DNA of 5,576 nt from Acidimicrobiaceae bacterium. GTDB lineage: Bacteria; Actinomycetota; Acidimicrobiia; Acidimicrobiales; Ilumatobacteraceae. Location: the NCBI GenBank assembly GCA_003154135.1, contig PMCN01000071.1, forward strand, positions 1-5,576. Reading direction: 5' to 3'. A program made the translations under genes and the position numbers. Shown here piece by piece: positions 1 through 5,431 of the stretch. A model generated the notes under the pieces. The model was not told where the DNA came from and did no database searches. It saw only the letters and a list, made by a program, of their open reading frames with translations. The first letter of the stretch is position 1; each line of letters begins with the position of its first letter.

Positions 1-348
1 CCCTCCCACCACCGCGTGCACCACGGCGTCAACAAGCAGTACATCGACCGCAACCACGCGGGCATCCTCATCATCTGGGACCGCATGTTCGGCACCTTCC
101 GCCGCGAGCAGCCCGACACCGACCCGGTGCGCTACGGCCTCACCAAGAACGTCGGATCGTTCAACCTGTGGACCGTCAGCACGCACGAGTACCGCGACAT
201 GTTCCACGATGTCGCCGCCAGCGACAACTGGCGCGACCGCCTCGGCTTCGTGCTGCGCAGCCCCGGTTGGGCCTACGCCAAGCGCGCCGAACGCGCCGAA
301 CGGGCCGCGCTCGCCGAGCAGGGGTCGGCAACTGGGCAGGCGTACTGA
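1..348 (+). CDS. Sterol desaturase / fatty acid hydroxylase family protein, C-terminal part (5' end outside window)
   Basis: The open frame enters from the left edge in frame 1 and gives 115 residues before TGA at 346-348. It begins with SHHRVHHG, which contains the HxxHH histidine cluster of membrane di-iron hydroxylases, and continues with YIDRNHAGILIIWDRMFGTF, the signature C-terminal stretch of the fatty-acid hydroxylase (sterol desaturase) superfamily. Family knowledge: these are integral membrane di-iron oxygenases that hydroxylate or desaturate sterols, fatty acids or alkyl lipids using three His clusters; only the last cluster is visible. The tail keeps a YGLTKNVGSF...HEYRDMF segment and a late PGW typical of the bacterial branch, then ends in an Ala/Arg/Glu-rich cytoplasmic-looking helix. 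Usual length is about 280-330 residues, so roughly two thirds is missing. A GTG at position 16 lies inside the His motif and is not the real start. The substrate cannot be decided. Confidence 0.9.
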   Translation, partial: PSHHRVHHGVNKQYIDRNHAGILIIWDRMFGTFRREQPDTDPVRYGLTKNVGSFNLWTVSTHEYRDMFHDVAASDNWRDRLGFVLRSPGWAYAKRAERAERAALAEQGSATGQAY

Positions 349-399
349 CGCAATCCGGCGGCGTCGCTGCCCACAAGCCTGAGTGGCGCGAATCCTGCC

Positions 400-434
400 C
401 AGAAGCCGATGGTGGCCGGGTCAGCTGGCTTCTG
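400..434. terminator. Inverted repeat between convergent genes, candidate bidirectional terminator
   Basis: CAGAAGCC at 400-407 and GGCTTCTG at 427-434 form a perfect 8-bp inverted repeat with a 19-base loop. It sits where the rightward hydroxylase gene (stop at 348) meets the leftward hydrolase gene (stop at 421-423), and the right arm lies in the last codons of the hydrolase. No T-run follows on either strand, so this is not a classical intrinsic terminator, although actinobacterial terminators often lack a U-tract. The loop is long and the role is inferred from position. Confidence 0.4.
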
Positions 435-1266
435 CGACGAGGGTGTCGGTGGCGCGGTGGGCCTTGCTCACTCGGCCGAGGAACTCGAGCAGCACCTTGT
501 TGAAGGTGGAGGCGTGCTCGACCATGAAGCCGTGCGCGGCGCCGGAGATGACGACGAGCTCGGCGTTGGGCATGCGTTCGGCGATCTCCTCGCTGTCGCC
601 GCGCGGCGTGAGGATGTCCTGGTTGCCGACGAGGACGAGCGTGGGTGCGGTGACCTGCTCGAGCTGCTCGCTGACGCTCTCGTCGACGTCGAGGATGGCG
701 CGCACCTGGGCCACGAAGGCATGCGACGTGCGGCCCATGGCGAGCGGCCCCAGCCAGCCGAACGCGGGGAGCAGGCGACGGAACGAGCGGGGGCCGATCA
801 CCCAGCGGGCGGCCTCCTTGGCCATCACACCCATGCCCCGCTCGGCGGCAGTGTCGGCCCAGCCGTGCAGCAGCTCGCGGCGCCAGGGGTGGTTGCGACA
901 GGCGGTGCACGCCAGCGTGAGGCTGAGCACGCGCTCGGGGTACTTGAGCCCGATGATCTGCGTGATTGCGCCGCCCATCGACGCGCCCACGATGTGGGCC
1001 TGCTCGACACCCACTGCATCGAGCACGGCGATGGCATCGTCGGCCATCTGCTCGAGCGTGTAGTGGCCGAACGGCTTGTCGCTGCGGCCGGCGCCGCGGT
1101 TGTCGAGGGCGATGACGCGGTAGTGCATGGCCAGCGGGATGCGCTGCATGTCCCAACCGTGCTTGTCGGCGCCGAGTCCCTGGATCATCAGCACGGCGGG
1201 CGTGCCCGAGCGGCCGAGCACTTCGTAGTGCAGGCGGATGCCGTCGCTGGAACGTGCATACGACAT
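421..1266 (-). CDS. Alpha/beta hydrolase fold protein
   Basis: 281 residues, the normal length for a single-domain alpha/beta hydrolase. The fold landmarks appear in order: an oxyanion-hole strand and loop (MIQGLGADKHGW, about residues 27-38), the LDNRGAGRSDKP segment (54-64), the nucleophile elbow GASMGG with Ser96, a helical cap region (about 120-185), the acid in LVGNQDILTP (Asp217) and the catalytic His245 in SGAAHGF. The triad is complete, so it should be an active hydrolase (esterase, lipase-like or C-C bond hydrolase); the substrate is not readable. No signal peptide or membrane segment, so cytoplasmic. I chose the ATG at 1266 because it gives the usual MSYARSSDGIRLHYE opening and has GGAGGG five bases upstream; an in-frame start at 1302 would add 12 unconserved residues. 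The gene starts one base after the acyltransferase stop, so it is the last gene of a co-translated set. Confidence 0.9.
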   Translation of the reverse strand: MSYARSSDGIRLHYEVLGRSGTPAVLMIQGLGADKHGWDMQRIPLAMHYRVIALDNRGAGRSDKPFGHYTLEQMADDAIAVLDAVGVEQAHIVGASMGGAITQIIGLKYPERVLSLTLACTACRNHPWRRELLHGWADTAAERGMGVMAKEAARWVIGPRSFRRLLPAFGWLGPLAMGRTSHAFVAQVRAILDVDESVSEQLEQVTAPTLVLVGNQDILTPRGDSEEIAERMPNAELVVISGAAHGFMVEHASTFNKVLLEFLGRVSKAHRATDTLVAEAS

Positions 1267-1267
1267 G

Positions 1268-1969
1268 TCAGCCCTCCGCGAGCCAGTCGAGGGGGGCGAC
1301 ACCGGTCTGCACGCCGCCGAAGCCGTCGAGCATGCGCTGCAGGTGGTGCTGGGTCTGCTCGGCGAGCTCGACCTCGGCCAACGGGCCCCTGCGCTTCTTG
1401 CGCGGGCGAACCTGCGGCCCCACCTCGGCGCGGGCCGCCCGCCCGACCGCGCTGCTCATGCTGGCCACCGGGAACACCGGTACGCCGGCCATCACCGCCG
1501 CGCCCACCAGCAGGTGCGGCACCGTGCCGGCGTGGCGGGGGTGGGAGGTGGAAGCGGTGGTGATGAGCACGAGCTCGTGGTTGCGCAGCGCCCCGAGCAC
1601 CTCGTCGGGCCGGTCGAGCAGGCCGCCGATGCGGCGCATGAACGGTCCGATGGGCGCGATGTCGGGGCGGCCGACGAAGCGCACCGGGCGGCCGCTGGCC
1701 TCGCTGAGTGCGAGTGAGGCGTAGATGCCGCTGAGCGCCCACCGGCGGCTGTTGCACACCAGCAGCGCACCGCCGCGCACGGGAAGGTGCTGGAGGCCGC
1801 CGACGCTGACATCCCACCGCGCCCGCACCGCCGGCATCAGCGCGCGCACGAGGTGCGGGTCGCGGCCGTAGTCGTCGACCGAGTGGGCCGGCCAGTTGCG
1901 CAGCGGCTCGACGAGCGCGTTGGTGGCCGCCGCCGCCACCCTGCGCGGGAACTGGATGAGCTCGGCCAT
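1268..1969 (-). CDS. PlsC-like lysophospholipid acyltransferase family protein with degenerate catalytic motifs
   Basis: 233 residues with the order of elements of the glycerolphosphate acyltransferase (PlsC) fold. RWDVSVGGLQHLP leads into GGALLVCNSRRWAL (67-79), where motif I is expected; then VRFVGRPDIAPIGPFMRRIGGLLDR (about 97-120) resembles the motif II region ending in a G-x-x-x-R element; LVLITTAST (133-141) occupies the motif III position; and AGVPVFPVAS (161-170) matches motif IV. The family transfers acyl chains to lysophospholipids at the inner membrane face. Oddities: the catalytic HX4D is replaced by SRRWAL (residues 74-79, neither His nor Asp), and the EGTR-type motif III is absent. 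It may be a divergent or non-catalytic member. No clear membrane helix is seen. The ATG at 1969 was chosen for its strong Shine-Dalgarno and its TGATG overlap with the SDR gene; an open frame extends to 2179 but that extension is Arg/Pro-rich shadow sequence. Confidence 0.75.
   Translation of the reverse strand: MAELIQFPRRVAAAATNALVEPLRNWPAHSVDDYGRDPHLVRALMPAVRARWDVSVGGLQHLPVRGGALLVCNSRRWALSGIYASLALSEASGRPVRFVGRPDIAPIGPFMRRIGGLLDRPDEVLGALRNHELVLITTASTSHPRHAGTVPHLLVGAAVMAGVPVFPVASMSSAVGRAARAEVGPQVRPRKKRRGPLAEVELAEQTQHHLQRMLDGFGGVQTGVAPLDWLAEG
1272..1277 (-). promoter_or_regulatory. Ribosome binding site of the alpha/beta hydrolase gene
   Basis: The minus strand reads GGAGGG, five bases (CTGAC) before the ATG at 1266. 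This Shine-Dalgarno lies within the last codons of the acyltransferase gene and decides the start at 1266 over the longer frame from 1302. Confidence 0.75.
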
Positions 1970-2940
1970 CACGCCACCTCCTGGATGCGGCCGATGCGCA
2001 CGACGCTCTCCCACGCGTAGAGGTGGTCGATCACCTCGGGGGTGGTGAGCCGGGGTGCGAAGCCGAGCACCTCGGCGGCCTTCGACCCGTCGGCGAGCCG
2101 GCCACGGTGCATCAGCTCCACCACGTGCTCGGGGATGGGGGCACCCAGCACGTGGCTCACCTGGCGGGCCAGCGCCCACTCGGGACCGACGATGGGGAAC
2201 GGCACCCGCTTGCCGCGCACGATTGCCTGCAGTGCGGTGATCGCGCCGGGGGCGACGATGTTGAGCGGCTGGTCGAGGCGCTGCGCGGCGGCGGCCACGA
2301 AGGCGCGGGCCGCGTCGCCGTCCTCGATGACCGCGAACGGGGCGTCGGCGAGCACGCTGAACGGCACCACCGGCTGGCGCAGCAGGCGACCCAGCGGGCT
2401 GGGCACGTGCTTGCCGAGCACCGAGGCCAGGCGCAGCTTGCCGACGGCGATGCCCACCCGACTGCCCAGCTCGCGGGCCGATCGCTCGATGTTGGCCAGC
2501 ATGTGGCCGTACTCGCTGGTGGGATGCAGCGGCGCCGCCTCATCGGGGCGGGTGGGCGCGTTGTGGCCCCGCCCATACACCTCCAGGCCGCTGCGCACCA
2601 CCATCGACTCGAGCGCGGGGCACTCGGCCGCGGCGCCGATGATGGCAGTGGTGGCGTCGGCGGTGAACTGGCGGGCGTGCACGAGGCTGGCCCGGGCGTC
2701 GGGCTCCCACACGCTGAGGTTGATGACGACATGGGGGTTGAACGTGGTGACGACGTCGACGATGCGTTCTCGTTGCGATGGCTGCAGCAGGTGGAACTCC
2801 GCCATGCGGAGGCGCCGCCGCGGCGGGTCGACGTCGATGCCGACCAGCGCCCCCACCCAGGGCTCGGCTTCCAACTGCGCGGCGACGAGCGAACCAAGTT
2901 CGCCGCCCATCCCGCTGACGAGCACCCGCTGACCCCTCAC
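1969..2940 (-). CDS. NAD-dependent epimerase/dehydratase family (extended SDR-like) protein
   Basis: 323 residues, the usual size for extended short-chain dehydrogenases. The Rossmann start is clear: RVLVSGMGGELGS (residues 5-17) holds the GxxGxxG nucleotide loop, and Asp36 in GIDVDPP sits at the end of the second strand, favouring NAD(H). NLSVW (74-78), the VVRSGLEVYG strand (114-123, Ser117) and the C-terminal PFAVIEDGDAARAFVAAA stretch (about 201-218, typical of epimerase-like proteins) follow in order. The Tyr candidate is Tyr144 in SEYGHML, but the lysine of Tyr-XXX-Lys is Leu148, so chemistry may be altered or lost. GTG at 2940 is the only start ahead of the nucleotide loop, because an in-frame TAA lies just upstream; no Shine-Dalgarno is seen. 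It overlaps the acyltransferase start by one base. From memory, mycobacteria have an adjacent pair of this kind (Rv0501, called galE2, and Rv0502), but a sugar epimerase function is not established by this sequence. Confidence 0.85.
   Translation of the reverse strand: MRGQRVLVSGMGGELGSLVAAQLEAEPWVGALVGIDVDPPRRRLRMAEFHLLQPSQRERIVDVVTTFNPHVVINLSVWEPDARASLVHARQFTADATTAIIGAAAECPALESMVVRSGLEVYGRGHNAPTRPDEAAPLHPTSEYGHMLANIERSARELGSRVGIAVGKLRLASVLGKHVPSPLGRLLRQPVVPFSVLADAPFAVIEDGDAARAFVAAAAQRLDQPLNIVAPGAITALQAIVRGKRVPFPIVGPEWALARQVSHVLGAPIPEHVVELMHRGRLADGSKAAEVLGFAPRLTTPEVIDHLYAWESVVRIGRIQEVA
1975..1982 (-). promoter_or_regulatory. Ribosome binding site of the acyltransferase gene, inside the SDR gene
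   Basis: The minus strand carries AGGAGGTG five bases before the ATG at 1969. It lies in the codons for the last residues (QEV) of the SDR protein. Together with the TGATG stop/start overlap it indicates translational coupling of the two genes and fixes the acyltransferase start. Confidence 0.8.
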
Positions 2941-2946
2941 GCGGCC

Positions 2947-2952
2947 AGGTTA
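2947..2952 (-). promoter_or_regulatory. Candidate -10 element for a leaderless SDR transcript
   Basis: The minus strand reads TAACCT, matching TANNNT, followed by six bases and then the GTG at 2940. This is the spacing expected when transcription begins at the start codon itself. The absence of a Shine-Dalgarno supports the idea. I see no convincing -35 box, and the element also provides the in-frame TAA that bounds the SDR start. Confidence 0.35.
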
Positions 2953-2968
2953 CTCGTCGGTAGCCCGA

Positions 2969-3601
2969 TCAGGCGAGCAGAGCGAAGCGAACGTTCACGT
3001 CGGCCGACAGCTCGACAAGGCCACCGCTCACCGCGACCTGTACGCCGTCGCTCATCTTCGCCGCCATCGCCATCGCCATGAGCGGCATCGGCGAGGGGGT
3101 GTTGACCAGGGGCGCCTCGCTGATCTCGTCGACCTCGCCGAGGCGCAGGCCCAGCGCTTCGGCATACGCCGTGGCACGCACCCGAGCATCGCGGGCCGCT
3201 TCCCCGAGCAGTGCCCGGCGTGCCGGGTTGTCGGCGTCGATGCGCCACGTGAGGCTGCGCACCGACGCACCCGCGGTCGTGACGCCGTCGCCGATCACCG
3301 CGCCCACCAGGTCGATGGAGCGCACGGTGACCGTGAGCGCCGTGCCTGCGCGGTAGCCGACCAGCACGTTGGCGTCGTTGCGCCACTGGTACTCCTCGCC
3401 CACCTGCACGCCGTCGGTGGCCCAGTCGGCGCGCTGCAGGCCGTGTGCGGCGAGCACCCCTTCGAGCTGCTGCGAACGGCGGGCGATCTCGGCCAGCGCT
3501 GTGGGCGCATCGGCCGCGAGGTGGCTCAGGGCCAGGCAGAGCTCGGCGCGATCGGGCGTGAGGGAAGCGACAGCGGTGCCGCAGACGGTGACGGAAGCCA
3601 T
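2969..3601 (-). CDS. SIMPL domain-containing protein (DUF541 / YggE-like)
   Basis: 210 residues covering a whole SIMPL domain. It opens with MASVTVCGTAVASLTPDRAELCLALS (strand leading into the conserved P-D-A-x-L-x-L type segment), followed by a helix to about residue 55 (LAEIARRSQQLEGVLAAHGL), then ATDGVQVGEEYQWRNDANVLVGYRAGTALTVTVR (about 61-94), the D-L-V-G-A-V-I helix, the SLTWRIDADN strand (116-125), the AARDARVRATAYAEALGLRLGEV helix (135-157) and the final SGGLVELSADVNVRFAL strands (192-208). The role of this family is poorly defined; named members are the periplasmic YggE of E. coli and BP26/OMP28 of Brucella. Here no signal peptide or membrane helix is visible, so it looks cytoplasmic. 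A Met-rich stretch (PMPLMAMAMAAKM, 171-183) precedes the last strands. The ATG at 3601 gives the canonical opening; a start at 3616 would add five residues. No Shine-Dalgarno is seen. It lies 28 bp upstream of the SDR gene and may head the same operon. Confidence 0.85.
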   Translation of the reverse strand: MASVTVCGTAVASLTPDRAELCLALSHLAADAPTALAEIARRSQQLEGVLAAHGLQRADWATDGVQVGEEYQWRNDANVLVGYRAGTALTVTVRSIDLVGAVIGDGVTTAGASVRSLTWRIDADNPARRALLGEAARDARVRATAYAEALGLRLGEVDEISEAPLVNTPSPMPLMAMAMAAKMSDGVQVAVSGGLVELSADVNVRFALLA

Positions 3602-3680
3602 GCGGCATTGTCGCACGGCTCAAGGCGGTCGCCGCTGCCGCCGATAGATCACTGCGGGCCTGAGAAGGAGTGTGCTGTCG
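3602..3680. promoter_or_regulatory. Divergent intergenic region between the SIMPL and M23 peptidase genes
   Basis: These 79 bases must contain promoters for both directions. On the minus strand GACAAT (3612-3607) lies five bases before the SIMPL ATG and matches four of six positions of a -10 box, so a leaderless or near-leaderless transcript is possible. On the plus strand the only AT-richer patch is GATAGATCA (3643-3651), which could hold a weak -10 for the peptidase gene; no good -35 is seen at the right distance for either. No operator-like palindrome stands out. Confidence 0.3.
3662..3670 (+). promoter_or_regulatory. Ribosome binding site of the M23 peptidase gene
   Basis: GAGAAGGAG on the plus strand is the only purine-rich Shine-Dalgarno ahead of the peptidase. 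It ends one base before the GTG at 3672, too close for initiation, and ten bases before the GTG at 3681, which is a workable if slightly long spacing. This favours 3681 as the start. Confidence 0.6.
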
Positions 3681-5420
3681 GTGCAACTGGTGCAAGCGGC
3701 GTCGGTCGACGACCGGCGCAGCGCCTCCCGTCTCCGCCTCGTGGTGTCGGCCATGGCCGTTGTGGTCGTGGCCGCCGTGGCCGTGCTCGGCGGCATCCCC
3801 TTGCTCGGCGCCGCGGCGTCGGCTAACACGATCGTGACGACCACCGCGAACACGACCCGGATCGCGCAGTTCCCGGTGCAGGGGCCCTGCTACTACAGCG
3901 ACACCTTCGGCGCGCCGCGCGCGGGTGGGCGCACCCATGAGGGCGTCGACCTGATCGCCAAGACCGGCCAGTACGAGTACGCGGTCGACGACGGTGTGCT
4001 CACCAAGCAGTACCTCAACACGCCCGGCTCGTTGGCCGGCAACGGCTGGCGGCTCACACGGGCCGACGGCACGTACTTCTTCTACGCCCACCTCAGCTCG
4101 TTCGCCGCGGGCTTGAAGGTGGGCTCGTCGGTCAAGGCCGGCCAGATCATCGGCCAGGTGGGGATGACCGGCAACGCCGGCACCCCGCACCTGCACTTCG
4201 AGGTGCATCCGGCCGGCGGCGCGGCCATCGATCCCGCGCCCGTGGTGAAGGCTGTCGACGGCTGCAAGGTGACCACGGTGCCCGCACAGCCCGGCGGTGC
4301 GACGACGACCACGACGACCAAGCCGACGACCACGACCACGACCACGACAACGACAACGACAACGACCAAGCCGACGACCACGACCGTTGCACCGCCGTCG
4401 GCCGGATCGGCCACCAAGTGGCAGTTCATCGCGCCCGTCGTCGCGCTCGACACCGCCGGCCACGCGCTGACCCCGTCGAAGACCTCCAAGGTCGTCGTCA
4501 ACACCCTCACCGGCGTGCCGACCGCGGCCGCCGGCGTGATGGTGCGGCTCGTCGCCCGCAACGTCGCCGCCACCGGTTTCGTGACGATGCAGCCGTGCGA
4601 CGCGTCGGCCACCTCGACGTCGACGCTCACCGTGATGCCGGGCCGGCTCAACGCCACGATGACCATGGTGCGTGTGGTGTCGGGAGCCGTGTGCGTCACC
4701 TCCAGCGTGGCGCTCGACGTGCGCATCGACGTGGTCGGCTACCTCACCGCCAACGCGGCCGGCGTGGGGGTGCAGCCCATCGTTGCCAAGCGTGCGCTCG
4801 ACACCCGGTCAGGGTCGCCCATGGCCGCCGGGTCGACGCGGGTGCTGCTCCCCAAGGCGCTCGGCATGCCGCTGGGTTCGAAGGCCGTCACGGTCACCGT
4901 GACGCTGCTGCACCCGTCGGCGGCCGGCAGCATCGGCATCGGGCCGTGCGGTGGCACGCCGTGGATCCTGCCGTTCACGGGAGCGACCGGGCAGGTGTTC
5001 TCGGCGGTGGTGCGCACCAACGACGGCGGCGTGTGCATCTCGGCGTCGGCACAGGTGCACGTGGTGGTCGATGTCACCGGGGTGTGGACGGGCACGTCGG
5101 CACTGGTGCCGTCGGCAGCCCAGCGCCTGTTCGACTCTCGTTCGGGGAGCGCCATCGGTTCCGCCACCCGCACGATCACCGTCACCGTCCCCAAGGGCAC
5201 CACCCGGGTGCAGCTCAGCGTCACGATCGTGACCTACGGACAGGCCGGAGCACTGCTGCTGTGGAACTGCGCCGACTCGAAGCCCACGGCCTCGGTGGTG
5301 TTCGCACCGGCAGGGTCGAGGGCCACCGCGACCGTCACCCTCAACGCATCGGGGGCGAAGCTGTGCCTCGCCTCGACCAGCTCGGTGCACGTCGCGGTCG
5401 ACCTCGTCGCCGCCGGCTGA
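3681..5420 (+). CDS. Secreted M23-family zinc metallopeptidase with Thr-rich linker and three C-terminal repeat domains
   Basis: 579 residues. A positively charged N-terminus (DDRRSASRLR) is followed by a hydrophobic segment (about 19-46) ending in AAASA|NT, a plausible signal peptidase site after residue 48; it could also stay as a membrane anchor. The peptidase domain spans about 65-195: THEGVD (His86, Asp90), YAHLS (His137) and PHLHFEV (His170, His172) supply the full lysostaphin/LytM-type set, with His86, Asp90 and His172 as zinc ligands and His137/His170 catalytic. Family members cut peptide cross-bridges or stems in peptidoglycan, so a cell-wall role outside the membrane is likely. Cys70 and Cys195 flank the domain and may form a disulfide. 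Residues 208-235 are a Thr/Lys-Pro linker. Residues about 247-579 hold three tandem repeats with two cysteines each. The start is GTG 3681 (GTG 3672 is an alternative, three residues longer). No cell-wall sorting signal is seen; the protein ends with the third repeat. Confidence 0.92.
   Translation: MQLVQAASVDDRRSASRLRLVVSAMAVVVVAAVAVLGGIPLLGAAASANTIVTTTANTTRIAQFPVQGPCYYSDTFGAPRAGGRTHEGVDLIAKTGQYEYAVDDGVLTKQYLNTPGSLAGNGWRLTRADGTYFFYAHLSSFAAGLKVGSSVKAGQIIGQVGMTGNAGTPHLHFEVHPAGGAAIDPAPVVKAVDGCKVTTVPAQPGGATTTTTTKPTTTTTTTTTTTTTTKPTTTTVAPPSAGSATKWQFIAPVVALDTAGHALTPSKTSKVVVNTLTGVPTAAAGVMVRLVARNVAATGFVTMQPCDASATSTSTLTVMPGRLNATMTMVRVVSGAVCVTSSVALDVRIDVVGYLTANAAGVGVQPIVAKRALDTRSGSPMAAGSTRVLLPKALGMPLGSKAVTVTVTLLHPSAAGSIGIGPCGGTPWILPFTGATGQVFSAVVRTNDGGVCISASAQVHVVVDVTGVWTGTSALVPSAAQRLFDSRSGSAIGSATRTITVTVPKGTTRVQLSVTIVTYGQAGALLLWNCADSKPTASVVFAPAGSRATATVTLNASGAKLCLASTSSVHVAVDLVAAG
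4302..4385 (+). repeat. Threonine/Lys-Pro linker-coding repeat (ACG/ACC/ACA codons)
   Basis: These 84 bases encode 28 codons: 24 Thr and two Lys-Pro pairs (Thr6-KP-Thr14-KP-Thr4). The triplets ACG, ACC and ACA alternate irregularly and ACT is never used. A 24-bp direct repeat coding for TTKPTTTT occurs at 4314-4337 and 4362-4385, 48 bp (16 codons) apart and in frame, consistent with expansion by slippage or unequal exchange. In the protein it is a flexible, probably extended linker between the peptidase and the repeats; such Thr tracts are candidate O-glycosylation sites in secreted actinobacterial proteins (inference). Confidence 0.85.
4419..5417 (+). repeat. Three tandem divergent repeat domains of about 105-117 residues in the M23 protein
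   Basis: Repeat 1 covers about residues 247-360, repeat 2 about 361-473 and repeat 3 about 474-579. Shared landmarks are an opening ALDTA / ALDTRSGS / LFDSRSGS (Asp257, Asp374, Asp485), a first cysteine 45-49 residues later (306, 423, 530), a second cysteine 29-32 residues on (338, 452, 562), and a closing aspartate exactly 12 residues after it (RIDVVGY, VVDVTGV, AVDLVAA; 350, 464, 574). The alternating hydrophobic pattern suggests beta-sandwich domains, each with a probable disulfide. I recognise the pattern from secreted Acidimicrobiia proteins but know no assigned function. Confidence 0.75.
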
Positions 5421-5431
5421 TCGGGCTCAGC
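5416..5431. terminator. Small inverted repeat spanning both convergent stop codons
   Basis: GCTGA (5416-5420) and TCAGC (5427-5431) make a 5-bp stem with a 6-base loop. The left arm contains the TGA of the peptidase gene and the right arm the TGA of the opposing gene. Five base pairs and no T-run make it at best a weak terminator, and the symmetry follows partly from two TGA stops facing each other next to GC. Confidence 0.2.

Noticed and set aside
409..1563. 384-residue plus-strand open frame opposite the hydrolase and acyltransferase genes
   Set aside because: Composition is that of an antisense shadow (His/Gly/Ala/Arg/Glu-rich). The minus-strand frames have full domain signatures and ribosome binding sites.
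1970..2179. 70-residue N-terminal extension of the acyltransferase homologue
   Set aside because: The extension is Arg/Pro/Gly-rich, overlaps the SDR gene in another frame, and the ATG at 1969 has an excellent Shine-Dalgarno.
2023..3081. 352-residue plus-strand open frame opposite the SDR gene
   Set aside because: No family signature, His/Gly/Arg-rich, and exactly antisense to a clear Rossmann-fold protein.
3624..3642. GGCGG/CCGCC inverted repeat ahead of the SIMPL and peptidase genes, as a possible operator
   Set aside because: Five GC-only base pairs with a 9-base loop are expected by chance in DNA of this composition.
4302..4385. CRISPR-like or tandem-repeat array
   Set aside because: The repeats are triplet codons in the frame of the peptidase with no unique spacers of constant length.
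2937..4463. 508-residue minus-strand open frame opposite the SIMPL/peptidase region
   Set aside because: It is Arg/Gly-rich, lacks any recognisable domain and runs antisense to the peptidase and in another frame through the SIMPL gene. It is a shadow caused by high GC.
4082..4726. Minus-strand frame with long Val runs, resembling a membrane protein
   Set aside because: The Val runs are the reverse complement of the Thr-codon linker, so the apparent hydrophobic segment is an artefact.
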